64,000 nt of DNA from Callosobruchus maculatus (GCA_951848785.1 CATOUR010000062.1:310001-374000), one strand, 5' to 3'; shown: positions 32,052-44,407, numbered from the stretch's first letter. The notes: generated by a model from the sequence alone, not told the origin. Translations and numbers: made by a program.

Positions 32052-33906
32052 TACAGGGTGAGTTTTTAGTACCGGCTCGGTCGATAACTCGACTACTGTA
32101 GGAGATAGTGGAAAAAGTTGTACACAAAAGTTGTAGCCACGGATATGCTCCTTGCTCAGAAAATATTTTGATTTATACAGGGTGATCCATAACTACGTGG
32201 TGATGCAAACATGCATTTTTTTAAATGAGACACCCTATATATTATTCCATATTCAAATTCTACTAATGATTTCCGTTCTTCCAATATAGGGTATTGTTAC
32301 ATTATACCGGGTATTTCAAAAGTTATGACAATTTTTGTATCCAAATCACGGTCAAATGAACGTACTGTATATCAAAAAGCAATGAATCAAAAATTATTTT
32401 TTTTACATGAGAAGATTAGAAATGTCCTCTAGTTTTAAAATACGCTATAAAAAATCCCGCGACGCATATTCGTATACAGGGTCACGTAGAATGCAAAATA
32501 TAGATTTTCTCTCTTTTTTTAAATGTAACCCCCAATATTTTATAATACCAAAGAATTGCTTTTAATATGCTCTTTCATCTTTGTATAGCACTTATTATGG
32601 CTGCATTCATTAGTTTCTGAGATATTTCGATTTTTCTACAAATTTTAAATATACCTTCTATTTGTTTAATAAAATTAATCTATTTTGAGAAATACTACCA
32701 AATTTTGTTTTTGCTTAACAAACAACTAAAATATAAGGGGATGATAATACTTGATCAAGTCAAAACACTGAACTAACGAGATAATATAGGTCAAAGTGTG
32801 CTGAGGAAACAATTTTATAGACGTCATGCATAATTATCAAGCAGATGTATCAGGTAGGCTATGAAATATGAAACGACACAGTCCAAATAAAACGATTCTT
32901 CAATCTTTCAAACGCAATAGTTTTAGAGTGCCTCCGTTCTGGATATTGCTATTCATAGTTGATATATTCTAGAGGCAAGTAGACAACTTCTCAAAGATTC
33001 TCCTAAATATCCTCAATAAAAAAATTAATTTTCAAAGCTGGTTTTCCACAAAGTACGGAATTATTGAGTAGGTTATGAAAGCTGTCAATTTTTCAAAGCC
33101 TACCTGATAAAACTACTTGATAATTATGCATGACGCCTACAAAATTGCTTTCTCAGCATACTTGACTTTATTATCTCGATGATTTAGGGTTTTGACTTCA
33201 TCAAATGCTATCAAGACGTTTATAATTTAGTTGTTCGTTAAATAAAAAATAAATAAGATAGTACTTTCTCAAAATAAATAAATTTCAATACAGAAATAGA
33301 GGCTATATTTTAAATTTACTGAAAAATCGAAATATTTCGGAAACTGATGGACGTAGGTACAACAAGTGCGATACAAAGATGAAAGAGCATATTAAAAGCA
33401 ATTCTTTGGGATAATAAAATATTGGGGGTTACATTTGAAAAAAAAGAGAAAATTTGGATTTTGCATTCTACATCACCCTGTATACGAATATGCGTCTCGG
33501 GCTACTTTTATAGCCGATTTTAAGATTAGAGGATATTTTTAATCTTCTCATGTAAAAAAAATAATTTTTGATTCATTACTTTTTGATATACAGTACGTTC
33601 ATTTGTCCGCGATTTGGATATAAAAATGGTCATAACTTTTGAAACACCCTGTATAATGTAACAGTGCGCTATATTGGAAGAACGGAAATCATTAGTAGAA
33701 TCTGAGTATGGAATAATATATAGGGTGTCTCATTTAAAAAAATGCATGTTTGCATCACCACGTAGTTATGGATCACCCTGTATAAATCTAAATATTTTCT
33801 GAGCAAGGAGCATATCCGTGGCTACAACTTTTATGTACAACTTTTTTCGCTATCTTCTATAGTAGTCGAGTTATCGACCGAGCCGGTACTAAAAACTCAC
33901 CCTGTA
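32052..33906. mobile_element. Large palindromic element (1.86 kb) with TACAGGGTGAGTTTTTAG ends
   Basis: The left end TACAGGGTGAGTTTTTAGTA is mirrored by TACTAAAAACTCACCCTGTA. Symmetry continues inward for about 880 bp (GTCGATAACTCGACTAC, GGTGATCCATAACTACGTGG, TTTCCGTTCTTCCAATATAG, ATGAACGTACTGTATATCAA, AATATTTTATWATACCAAAG, TAATTATCAAGYAG). The centre is at about 32940-33050. Within each arm further CAGGGT or CCCTRTA motifs occur, including TACAGGGTGATCC at about 32175 facing ACACCCTATATA at about 32231. Noncoding. Confidence 0.88.
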
Positions 33907-34075
33907 TATCATTAGAATGAAAATAATAACCTATTTTGAATTTATCAGCTTACCTGCAATCGTTTCGAACCTGAAGAATAAATTCTTGAATGACACGGAT
34001 TTGAAACAACTGTAAATATTTTTGAAGTAATAGGAAACCATCCAAGTACTAACAATTAATTGAATAAGCAACACT

Positions 34076-34910
34076 TTACTTCCCACACCGATAAGGTGAT
34101 CGCGAAAATTTTCGATTTTGAGATAATAGGCTTTTTGGACACACATAACGAAAATCCACGTCACTTATTTCCGTCGGTCTATCTGTCTGTCGGTCCATCT
34201 GTCGTGTTTTTCTACCCTCGTAATCTCAGTAACCGCTGTTTTAGGAGTTCCTGATCATTTTATACTGTTTTGGTGGGAGTAAATTTAGGGTGTTTTTTTG
34301 TATTTTTAATAGGCTGTCCATTGACCTGTGAAAGAGAGTCCTAGCGACATAATGTCCTTTTTAGGTCCATCCGATCATTGTCTTGCCTACTACAGAAACC
34401 AGAATTTTCTGATTTGAATATCTTACATATGAATATTGCTTTAGATCATTCTGTCTTGAGTAACATGAAAATTATGGAATTGATTTTAATGAAACTTTTC
34501 CACAGTATTATTACCGTGGAAAGGATGGAAAATTCGTATGGCTTTTAGAAATCGTGTCAGTGGCGTTGCAGCAAGAATAAAAAACTAAAAATATAACAAC
34601 TGCTCAAACTTGGTTTTTGAGCGTTTTGGGGGTTCCTGATCATTTCTGTTTTTTTTGTGGAGGTGAAATTGGGCTGGCTGGAGGGTAAAGTGTTGCAAAA
34701 CGAAAAAGTTTTTGTATGCATTATAGGCTCTCCATTGACCTGCGCGAAAAAAGGACCTAGCGACATAATACATTTTGTTAGGTCCATCGGAACATTGCCT
34801 AGTTTATTGCAGAAACTAAGGGACACAGCAACAATGAAAAACTAATGATATGAAAATAGTTAAAAATCCGTTTTTAGGCGTTCTAGGGGTTTCCTGATCG
34901 TTTCGTTTCG
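34076..34910 (+). repeat. Dispersed repeat family P, long copy
   Basis: ACTTCCCACACCGATAAGGT, the CGCGAAAATTTTCGATTTTG palindrome, GTCTGTCGGTCCATCTGTCG, CTCGTAATCTCAGTAACCGC, then two subunits with GGAGTTCCTGATCATTTT (about 34246) and GGGGTTCCTGATCATTTC (about 34629), and a third start near 34876. The internal period of about 385 bp agrees with the copy at 2935. ORFs in it are incidental. Confidence 0.8.
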
Positions 34911-35668
34911 TCCAGTTGAAGCTTGCAGAGTAAAAATTGTGTCATTCAAGTTCCTACGGAGAGGTTTAAGAACCTATTTGCTAAAGTTTTTGTGTTGGAT
35001 GTTTTTTGAGGGTAGGCGATTTGGTTGCAAGGGGATCTCAGACTATAGCTTCATGCAATGAGAAAATAATAAAATTATATCGCCGTTATGTGTGGGAAGA
35101 ACTGAGTCAATCAACTTGACTCAATTTTTTTTTGTGTGTGTATATCTGACAATACATCCAACTGAAACCTTAATCATCCTGGACTAAAAATGCAGCCTGA
35201 GCCGCGCCGCTAAGCAAAAGTGATTTGTGTCCAAGATAAATAAATAAATCCGGTGGACCTATTAAAAAGTCAATAATGTACCTCGGATGTATCGATAATT
35301 CACACTTAGATAAATTCATAGCCGCTCGCACGACAAATCTCTAGCTCGTAAATCTGACAGTTCGTAAAATCCTGCTAAATGAATGGTAAAGGCGAAATGG
35401 TCTAACTGAGAGCCACGTAGGCCTATAGGTTGGCTTTCACAGCCAGACGGGACCCATGTGCTACTGCAGACTGTCCTTTCAAGTTCTCGAAATTTACTGC
35501 ACCAGCTATAGCGGAGTTAGATATATAGAGATAAGAGTATTTTGATACATGCGCTGGCCACAACCGTTTTGCTACTGCTACTGCGTACCCTATCCCACTG
35601 ACCCTACTCTATTCAGATGCAGCAAATGTCAATCATTATGAAAAACCGGTGGGGAGAAGGTGTTGACC
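34911..35668. other. Unassigned, possible retroelement tail at 35220
   Basis: AAGATAAATAAATAAAT at about 35218 looks like an A-rich 3' tail, but the sequence before it shows no RT motifs I can read. Otherwise nothing recognised. Confidence 0.4.
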
Positions 35669-35676
35669 GTCTACAT

Positions 35677-35963
35677 CAGTGTTACCGCCCTGCATTTCTG
35701 AAATGTACTAGAATGTACTAAATTGTACTAAAATCCGTAAGTTTCATGATGAGCTAGAAATTGACCCACCTGGATGGGCTACAATTTCCTGAAAATCCAA
35801 AAATTGCATTATAACAGCCGAATATATTGATTTTTTGGTCCATTTTTGGAAAACTGATAATGTACTAGAATTAAGTTTTAATGCACTAATTTCGTACTTT
35901 GTCGTAGAAAATGTACTAAGATGGTACTAGATATTGTACAAATGTACTAAAGCGGAAGCACTG
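35677..35963. mobile_element. hAT MITE with TGTACTA motifs and 8-bp target duplication
   Basis: The left end CAGTGTTACCGC mirrors the right end GCGGAAGCACTG (ten of twelve match). Flanking 8-mers GTCTACAT (35669-35676) and GTCTACGT (35964-35971) differ by one base, the size expected for hAT. TGTACTA or close variants occur about eight times, clustered near both ends. 287 bp, noncoding. Confidence 0.85.
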
Positions 35964-35971
35964 GTCTACGT

Positions 35972-37984
35972 TCAGTCACATGGGCTGCAAAAAAAAAGGT
36001 GGATAGGCTGATAGGGCATGAATGTCCGATGAAAAATCACATAAAAATGAATCCTGAAGTTACCTTTCAAGTTGCAGCAATGATTCAAAAAGCCAATCAA
36101 AAAAGCTTGCTCTAGGGCAGCGTAGTGGCCTTTTTTGATATCGTGTTTGGTTGTTAAATTACGTACCTACATTTGAAAAAATTAAGATTTTGTACTGCAA
36201 GTTTTTTACCCACTAACCTGCCCTTCATTAAGGTCTTAACTATCACCTTGGGCAAATACATATGTGTCGCACGCTATACAGTAGAGCCAACGACGTCCCA
36301 CTGATAGACCACGCTACGTTAATAAAATGTTTGTAACCACTTTGGTTGGAAGTGCGACGAAAGGGGGAGTGTTTATATTATGGAAGCATTGCCAGTGGCG
36401 TAGACGTAAAATTTTTACGAAGACGAAATTTGAAACATACATTCAGGCAACATATTAAATAACTTACAAATTTTGTAAGCAAGTATCAAAAAAATTGAGT
36501 AGTGTAGCGTTTGGCTACGATCTGACGTCATACTGATGTTATGTTTATCTGTTTGAAGCTTCACAAGAAGTTTAATTTTTGAAGTTAACATATTTTTAAT
36601 GACGGCCATATCGACAATGCTCAATAAATGTAATTAGTAATTGTCAGTGGAATATTCTAGCAATCACATTATTCACATAATAAGAGTTGGGAATATGATG
36701 TATTTCCGCCATACGAAAATAACCACCATATAACAAAATTAACCTTATTTAGATGATCGTTCTCACAAAATGAAGCTCTGTACACTTTATTGCTTTTGTG
36801 AAATATCACAGAACGAACCAAGACTTATTTGTTATACGATGGAGCGAAGACAATGGTAACTTTGAGGAAAATAGAATGGGTAGAATATGTAACTAAAAAA
36901 AACTGTCTGGACGTATGTGCTTCATTCAAAACCAGGCAGTGTGATAATGTTCTGTGGTGTGATAGTTCTAGGACTTCTAAGACAGAGTGAGCTCCAGGGG
37001 AAAACTCAGCAATATTGTCAAACTCAGAACTCACATAATTATATATGGATCTGTGTGTGCGGGATTAGATGTAAACATAACAAACACAAAAAAATTTTAC
37101 AAAGGAAACTTTGAAAATGAATGCACGACACTAGGTTGAGTGACATACCTGTGAAAACTGTTTCCAGAGTTCTTGGAATGCAGCCTGTTACAAACTACAC
37201 AAACTATCACCATTGTTTTTAGGCCTCTATTGCCTGTCCACGCTTTGAATGCAACAATAACACCGATAAAACCACAAGAAAACTACGAACAACCAACACG
37301 CACGAACAGTTACCGAATGTCATACAAAGCCAAGAAAAGGTTAGGTTCATTTTTGCTTCCGATTGTACACAATGAGTATGTTTACAAACATACCTTTGTT
37401 TTGTTTGAAATGACGACAAACAATTGCCCTTCAATGCGTAGTCTATCAGTAGGAAATCGTTGAGTAGACCCCTTAAGGTACTTGAGATGATACACATGTG
37501 GCATAAGAGGCACTAACCATGAACCCAATTACAGCGTTTCACGGAAAATCTCCAGGTAACTTTCGAATACGTTGCAAAGTTAAAACGGTCTGTCAGTCGG
37601 CAGGTCGATAATAAATTATCTGCGTATTTTTCGTTTTAATATGTAAGGTCATGTTCAGAATATAATATTTCACGCTTGCCGTTGGCACTCGAATAAAACT
37701 ATACGCAGCCTATACAAGCCACATAAATCTAAACACCTACGTGCCCGTTCCGACATTTTTGAGTAAGAGCTGTGAAGCGAAATTTTTTATGTTGAATCGG
37801 ACAGCTCGACTATCGAACACGTTCTGAAGATACACAAGATCGGTCAGCTGGGGGTCCCCGATGCAACCAGGAGAATCTAGCGGACTTCAGGGATATGGCG
37901 AGTGTCTTTTCTTCAGCTAGTTTAGTATTATTATAAAAGTTTAAAATAAAAGTAGATTTTCTGAATAAGGTTCTCACCGCCCTG
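35972..37984. other. AT-rich DNA without recognisable genes
   Basis: CAGTGGCGTAGACGT at about 36393 resembles a hAT end, but no inverse partner was found. The frames 37173-37463 (plus) and 37219-37497 (minus) overlap each other and are unrecognised. Confidence 0.45.
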
Positions 37985-38493
37985 CATTTTTGGAAAAATA
38001 TCCCAAGGACGAAACGAGTCACCTGCTTCTACGCCATAAATTCAAAGACATATTAGCTGAATTCTCAAACTATAAACATATTTATGCAGATGCATCGAAA
38101 TCAGTTTCTGGGGTAGGATGCGCAGCAATCACAGATGACATAGAAAGGCTAGTGAAACTCCCACCACTGAGCAGTATCTACTCGAGCGAAATTCTGGCTA
38201 TTAGAGAGGCATTCACCACCACCAACATTTTCTTGTCATCTCAGACTCAAAGAGCGCACTCAAGAGCATGCAGCAAATGTATCCCACTAACTCTATAGTA
38301 AGACAAGTGAAGAAGAAACTCATCAATCTCACTTTAAGAAATAAGGTGGTGAAATTTCTATGGGTACCATCTCATACTGGGATCGTCGGTAATGAGGTAG
38401 CAGACAGAGCTGCAGCACGCGCGGTGACCGAGCCTACATCCACACAACAGAGAATTTCATACGAAGACTTCAAAACTGCCATCAAAAACTAGG
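37985..38493 (+). pseudogene. I-like retrotransposon RNase H domain, frameshifted
   Basis: The first frame reads YKHIYADASKSVSGVGCAA (usual YTDGSK, first Asp kept), LSSIYSSEILAIREA (catalytic Glu). A +1 shift near 38240 then gives SDSKSALKSMQQMYPTNS (third Asp), FLWVPSHTGIVGNEVADRAA (His/Asn/Asp motif). These four motifs in order are the RNase H of I-like or related non-LTR elements. Apart from the frameshift and one in-frame stop at about 38490, the domain is well kept. The sequence is then cut by the palindrome at 38510. Confidence 0.87.
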
Positions 38494-38509
38494 TAGTCAC
38501 CGGGTGTTA

Positions 38510-39699
38510 TACATGGGCCAATAGTGCGTGGATGGAAGATTGTGGGCTTACTAAAATATTTTTTAGAAACCTGTCACTGGATCATGCTAGGGAACCTTGA
38601 GGGCTATAACGTAAAAATAATTTCACTTAAATTTTGACATTTATACAGGGTGATTCATATCAAACTTATATTTTTTAGAATGGAACTCCCTATATATTAT
38701 TACATATTTCGATTCCTTAGGCAATCCTAATGTGACTTTATGTATCATACATGGAACTTTAAACGAACCGTTTAGGCGCAAATCACCATTTTTTAGTACA
38801 AGTAGGTATCAGAAAGAAATTGAATATCGCAGGGATTATAAAACCTAGAAGACCGTGACTTTGCTGTGTGATCAAGCATAAAATGCGCCACCTTAAACTA
38901 GACGGATAAACTTGAATTCTTTTTATAGTTGGAGAAATCGCTAATGTGTTGTCAGGGATTTTCATAATCTTGCCTCGTTACTCTAGTTAGTTTGCATCTT
39001 TCTACTAAGTTAGTTAGTTTCTTCCATAATAACGGGCTTTTGTTTATTTTTCATGGCCTGTTAGGTTGCTTGCAGGCAGGAAAACTAAAAAACACCGATT
39101 TGACTGAAAATTTTAAATAAAATGAAAATCAAAAAAGATTGATATCGAGAATGCTCTATCGTTAGAAAGGTAACCAAATTTTCCATTTGATTCTATAAAC
39201 CAAAATAGGCATACCCATTTGAAAAAATCAAGTTATCTGTGATTGAATTTTCCTTAATTAATCTACTGATTTATCCAAATACAAAAAGAATTCAAATTCA
39301 GCCGTCTGGCCTAAGGTGAAGCATTTCGTTTCCTGGTCGTGCCGCAAAGTCACAGCCTTCTAAGTTTTATAACCGCTGCGATATTCAATTTTTTTCTGAT
39401 ACCTATTTATACCAAAAATGGTGATTTGCGCCTAAACGGTTCGTTTAAAGTTCCATGTATGATGCATAAAGTCACACTAGAATTTACCAAGAAATCCAAA
39501 TATGCAATAATATATAGGGGGTTCTATTCAAAAAAATGTAAGTTGATATGAATCACCCTGTATAAACGTCAAAATTTAAGTGAAAATATTTTTACGTTAT
39601 AGCCCTCAAGGTTCCTTACCATGATCAAGTGACAGATTTTTGAAATATTTTTTAGTAAGCCCGCAATCTTCCGTCCACGCACTATTGGCCCACCCTATA
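38510..39699. mobile_element. Palindromic element of the GGGCCAATAGTGCGTGG family, shortened centre
   Basis: The left end TACATGGGCCAATAGTGCGT (CAGGGTG degenerate) is mirrored by CGCACTATTGGCCCACCCTATA. Left arm 38510-38960, right arm about 38960-39699, with homology to 51072-53266 throughout. The right arm includes TTGCCTCGTTACTCTAGTTA and CATGGCCTGTTAGG, which in the left arm are deleted. A short inner unit TACAGGGTGATTCATATCAA...CTCCCTATA lies at 38644-38694, mirrored near 39510-39563. Inserted in or beside the RNase H pseudogene. Confidence 0.85.
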
Positions 39700-40404
39700 T
39701 ACAAGAAAAACTAAAAGCTTAGTATTATTGATATATCATGGAGCGTTTAGTCTTTTAAATGAACGGAGTAAAATCTCCCCTGTTGTTGCACACAATGAAG
39801 CCTTGTTTTGATGTTGGTATTTGTTGTTATTCCTTTTTGAACTAATTTCATGTTATACCCTTAGCGTAGAATTATCGACTAAGTTTTGCTATATTATTGA
39901 TACAATTATTTTTATTATCAAAACTACTATCTCTCATCAAAACATGCATTTAATAAATTAATAAAATTCGCTTATAACTGCAGCGCCACCTGTTACAACA
40001 ATACTAGAGATTTTACTGTGTTTCTAGGACAATTGTTGCAAAATCACCTAGATAATGCAAATAAAAACTAACCTTAAAGCATGCTACTCTGCTCCGTTAA
40101 CCTATGTAAATGATAAAATCAAAATATTAACGAAGATACATAATTTGTAATTTATAAATTATATCTGGCAGCATTTGAGGTATTGGAAGTCAGGTGAAAT
40201 ATTTTAGTTTAGTCAGAATTGTCCTCGAAAGAAAAATTCTCCCCTCCGCCAATGTATAACGGAGTGGTTACTTAGTACAAAAGCTTTTAATAGTACGATT
40301 ATAAAAAAACATTTCTTGAAGCTACGATGAGCAAGTCACAGATTGAAACGGACAATCATAGATACGCCAACTTCCTCACTTGCACACCATGCCTAATTTC
40401 TAGA
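39700..40404. other. Unassigned spacer
   Basis: AT-rich; no recognisable genes or element ends. Confidence 0.5.
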
Positions 40405-40985
40405 AACAGCTAAGAACAACAGAAAGCAAGCAGATAACAGTTAGAAACGATAGAAAAGGACAAAATACAACCGAATAGAACAGAAAAGAATAGAAAACAG
40501 CTGAAAACAACAGAAAGCAAGCAGATAACAACTGTAAACGGTAGAAAACGACCAAATACAACCAAATAGAGCACAAAATAGCCCATAATAACAGAAAAAA
40601 GCTAGATAACAGCGCTAAGCAATAGAAAACGACTAAACGCAGCCGAATACAACAGAAAACAGCTGAAAACAACAGAAAGCAAGCAGATAACAAATATAAA
40701 CGGTAGAAAACGACCACATACAACCAAGTAGAACAGAAAATCGCCCATAGCAACAGAAAGTAAGCAGATAACAACGCTAAACAATAGAAAACGATCAAAC
40801 ACAGCCGAATACAACCAAAAAGAACAGAAAACGGCTCAAAACCACAGAAATCAAGCACATAACAGCTGTAAACGACAGAAAACGACCAAATACAACCAAA
40901 TAGAATAGAAGACAGTCCAAAACAACAGAAAGCAAGCAGATAATAACTGTAAACGGTAGCAAACGACCAAATCCAATCGAATAGA
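40405..40985. repeat. Minisatellite, about seven units of about 85 bp
   Basis: The unit core AACAGAAAGCAAGCAGATAA, then GTAAACGGTAGAAAACGACC, AAATACAACCAAATAGAACA and GAAAACAGCTGAA recurs at about 40416, 40508, 40590, 40675, 40752, 40845 and 40929, with A-rich, almost T-free plus strand. Alternate units resemble each other more (GCTAAGCAATAGAAAACGAC versus GTAAACGGTAGAAAACGACC), so a two-unit higher-order period is likely. A 196-codon minus-strand frame (Leu/Phe/Cys-rich) is a by-product. Confidence 0.85.
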
Positions 40986-41034
40986 GTCAAAACTAGCTAG
41001 TTTCTTCTAATTCTTCTTCTTTTTAATTCCTTTT

Positions 41035-41195
41035 GTATTCGCTGGATCACGGCGTTGTTTGTGACATGAGAAGTCTGTTAAATCACGAGCAATTGACAAC
41101 GTCTCAAAGGCCTCCAATAATTGCTTAGATGTAGCGTCTGTCAAGGTCCAGGCTTCCACTCCATATAGGACCGCAGATGATGCGTTTTTATACCG
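41035..41195 (-). pseudogene. RTE-like retrotransposon fragment next to the minisatellite
   Basis: The minus strand reads SRYKNASSAVLYGVEAWTLT, then DATSKQLLEAFETLS. LLYGVExWTLT...KxLEAFEMW is the region after the RT domain in RTE-like elements. The usual WRRIL motif that should follow has decayed. It lies immediately before the minisatellite on the same strand. Confidence 0.72.
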
Positions 41196-41232
41196 AGATT
41201 CAGGTGCATGACAAGCGGCCCAACGACGCTCC

Positions 41233-41494
41233 GGAAATTCTCAGAGAAAAAACCGCACAGTCCTGGCCTGAAGGCCCTTGCACTTTGGCCTGAATACACC
41301 CTCCTTCACAGACGCTCAGGAAACCTTTCAGTTCAGTTCAGTTCCAGCAAGCATGGCATCAACAGACGGCCTCCGCAGGCGATCGAATGGTTTTTCAATT
41401 CCACATCCGGCGGCCTGTCCAGTCCGGCGAACCTCCACATACGCTCCGATAATCCTTGAGGCCAGGACTGTGCAGTTTTTCCTGCGAGGATTTC
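41233..41494. repeat. 37-bp inverted repeat
   Basis: GGAAATTCTCAGAGAAAAAA then CCGCACAGTCCTGGCCT (41233-41269) mirrors AGGCCAGGACTGTGCAG then TTTTTCCTGCGAGGATTTCC (41458-41494), four mismatches. The 188-bp loop is GC-richer than the neighbourhood. Possibly a small foldback element, not assigned. Confidence 0.75.
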
Positions 41495-41928
41495 CGCTTT
41501 ACAGACGACCTTTCTGAGGCGGTTGGGAAGATTAAAGCATTTTCTATGCGGCATCTGATGGGAAATACAGAGTTAAACATGTTGATTCCATTTTTTCAGT
41601 CCTTCTCATGTCCACCAATTTTTGTTTTCCATAATTTCGGGCTGGGCCGCCATGTTGCTGCGCTCAGTTTGATATATTATCGCGGCGTTAATAAGGTTAT
41701 GGTCGCACATTATTTTCGGCATGTGTATTACGCATACATACTGGCACAATAAACATTACATATGATGATGATACTGGAGTACGCATTCGTATGAATTATT
41801 TCGTACCGGTGGCTGTGGTGTAATCAACCTTTATCATCGACTGTCAGCAGCGTAGTCGAGAGGGGGGGAAGTAATAACTGGCATCTTTATTTTATGAAAC
41901 ATTTTTTTCTGTTTAAGTTTACAAAAAA
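41495..41928. other. Unassigned spacer
   Basis: A plus frame at 41456-41752 has protein-like composition in its first half but matches nothing. ATGATGATGATAC at about 41763 looks like a short microsatellite tail. Confidence 0.4.
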
Positions 41929-42435
41929 TTAACAGAGAAACTTAACCTCAACAGAGCTTTGAAAGTTGAATAGAATAGAACCACTCGCAAGTGAAATCCG
42001 AACACTGAGAAAAAAAGGGTTGATGAAACGCGATAGGACTAAATAATGAATGAACTCATTTGCCATAATTAATTGACGAATGCACTCCTCTAGCCTACGG
42101 GGCATGCTCGTAATCTGATTGCTGATAAACTGTAGAGGTACAGTCTCCCAAGCTGCCCTCACAGCATATTCCAGTTCCTATGTATCGACCCATCCAAATC
42201 CATACTTTTTCAATTGGCGATAGATCGGATTATCGTGGAGGCCAGGGGAGTACCCTGACCTCAGCTTCCTGTAAGAACCTCATCATAAACCTCGCAATAT
42301 AAGGACGTGCATTATCTTGTTGGAAGGTACCCCCTTCGAAGCCTCGGACATATGGAATGGCAATTGGTTCCAACACCTCACTCACATAGCGTTGCGTTGT
42401 CATTGTGCTACGAATCACAAGTAAAGGTGATTAGC
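41929..42435 (-). pseudogene. Tc1-like transposase, C-terminal half, frameshifted
   Basis: On the minus strand from about 42435: IRSTMTTQRYVSEVLEPIAI, then YVRGFEGGTFQQDNARPYIA (second catalytic Asp in QQDNARPH), RVLPWPP followed by a stop in place of Ser, then SDLSPIEKVW (third acidic residue, Glu of PIExxW). After another frameshift come AAWETVPLQFISNQITSMPR and RLEECIRQLI. This is the C-terminal half of a Tc1-type (DD34E) transposase. The N-terminal HTH and first Asp are missing, and I found no terminal inverted repeats. Confidence 0.88.
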
Positions 42436-43569
42436 AAATCTGACTGCTAGCCATTTTTACGGAAGGAATGTTATTCCAAAAAAAAAATGTGGAACATAAA
42501 ATAAGGCACTTTAACACAAAAATATATGGCTAGAAATGACGAATGATGTTCAGCGACTCTTTTATCGGATAACTAATAAATATACAGTACATGATTAACT
42601 TGACTGATATTCAAAGATTAAAATCTTCACTATCACATGCTCATAGAAAAAAAATTACAAATCTGAAAAATCGTATTTCTACACTTTCTACATCCTACAT
42701 TTGAGAATATAAATTCCTTACCTCGAGTATAAAATAATTACATACACCCAGAAATCGTCTTACACACATACATAGCTGGTTTCAAATATCAAAAGAGAAG
42801 AGTCATGTATTCTCAATTCTTCATTCAGAAGGAAAGATTGGTAGAGAGAGATAGTACACTCCCCACTCATTAGCAAGAATGGCTCTTTCTGTGTACGCAG
42901 ATGTATAGGTGCTTTCCTTTTACATCTGCTCTAATTCAGACCATTTAAAAATGAGACGGCTCAGCTCAGTTGTAAACCGCATAGCTCAGATGGGTTAAAG
43001 GAACGTGTTTGTGCAGTTAAATGTCATTCCTTGAAATTTTGTAATACGCTATGGTTCTATGATCTTGTGGATCCTTTCCATAACCTAGTTTTTTACATTT
43101 TTGCATACACCCTACACCCACGGGCTTCGCTTTCTTTACCTTTACTGAATAAAAAGAGGTTGTCCTAGTTGCAACAGCAATGGCATACTCGAATTGTAAA
43201 TCGAAAACAAAACTAGCTGAAATTCAAACTTACAAAAAATCCTAACCTCATTTATTAGACATCTGAATGATCTGAGACAACTGATCTACCTTTCGAGCTA
43301 GTGCAAATGGGCTTAAGTGGGGGTAAAATATCTCACTTCAGACTCAGATTCAGAAAACAAAAGGAGCGTACATTGACGTCACAAGTGAGAATTATCAGAT
43401 AAAGCATGCAAAAGGAGAGTGCCTTATACGAGTATAATATGACGGAAAAGGAAGAAATAAAAAGTGGTACAATCGAACAATTATGAAAACATCACTAGTT
43501 CGATGAAGAAATAGTTGCTAAAAATGAAAGTTATAAACTATCTATGTATGATAGCCAAGTAAATAATAT
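42436..43569. other. AT-rich DNA without recognisable genes
   Basis: No coding or repeat structure identified. Confidence 0.5.
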
Positions 43570-44195
43570 ACACTCTAAAAATTGTTTTGTAAAATTGCTA
43601 ACAAAATCGTAGGTTATTTAGTGCCACCGATTTTGTTAGTTATATTAAAAATCTGATTTGTAATTTCATTTAGCAATTTTCTAATATTGTAAATTCGCAA
43701 AAACGCATTTTTGTAATATCACAACATTTGTCTGTGATTTAACATGATAATTTGTAAAATTATTATGCGATTTTACATAATTTTAAGGATATCATATTGG
43801 TTTTTTTACATATATGTTTTATAAAACTATTTTGTAAGATATGTAAATTTCACATAATTTACTTGTAATATCACTAGATTATATTGTAAAACCATTATAC
43901 GTTTTACTACAAATTTGATTTATTTTGTAATTTTACCTCATTTTATAAAATGACTTTGTAGTCTTACAAAAAACCTATTATAATAGGTTTTAAGAAAAGG
44001 CTGTCATTATAAAGATATTTTTATTTTATGTATGAAAATAAGGCAACACAACATTAAAATTCTATACAAACACAAAATAGAAAATCAACTGTTTCAGTCT
44101 TATCGGCTGACAAGAAGGCATATTATATCAGCTTGTTGGCCAGGCAAACAGCTAATTAACGTGCCAGGTTATTGATAAAAGAAATTACTGTTTTC

Positions 44196-44407
44196 CTATT
44201 GGGAGTGTGACCCAAAGTCAAAGTCAAGATGCACTTTAATAAAATATGTTTGAGTCATTTCCAAAGTTACCGAAACATTTTTTGGATTAATCTGGTTAAA
44301 ATTGAAATATATGACAAATAGTAATTTTATTGCTTCTTCAAAGGAACTTGCATTGATGAGCTGGATCTTTTCATTGTAAATAGAAATTTTCTTTTTCCCT
44401 TCTTCAT
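44196..44407 (-). CDS. Terminal coding exon of a transposon gene (fragment)
   Basis: Minus-strand exon beginning after the acceptor TTTCTTTAATTTCAG (AG at 44408-44409) and ending with TAA at 44196. It reads DEEGKKKISIYNEKIQLINA, then FEEAIKLLFVIYFNFNQINP. The pattern FEEAxxxLFxxYFxFNxxYP followed by a FIQ/YFxxxH-like ending resembles a conserved C-terminal segment in uncharacterised transposon-encoded proteins; that match is from memory and tentative. A donor GTAAGC follows ACAAG at 44568 on the same strand, giving a 160-bp intron. Upstream exon sequence to about 44780 has no in-frame ATG after its last stop, so the spliced product is noncoding or the main coding exons are deleted. Confidence 0.5.

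Noticed and set aside
28709..33906. CRISPR-like or bacterial repeat arrays
   Set aside because: Repeats are long inverted arms, not short direct repeats with unique spacers, and the sequence is clearly eukaryotic.
36393..36420. Possible hAT end CAGTGGCGTAGACGT
   Set aside because: No inverse partner or 8-bp duplication found within several kilobases.
40400..40990. 196-codon minus-strand frame that looks like a multi-pass membrane protein
   Set aside because: It is the translation of the T-poor minisatellite; the hydrophobic pattern simply follows the repeat unit.
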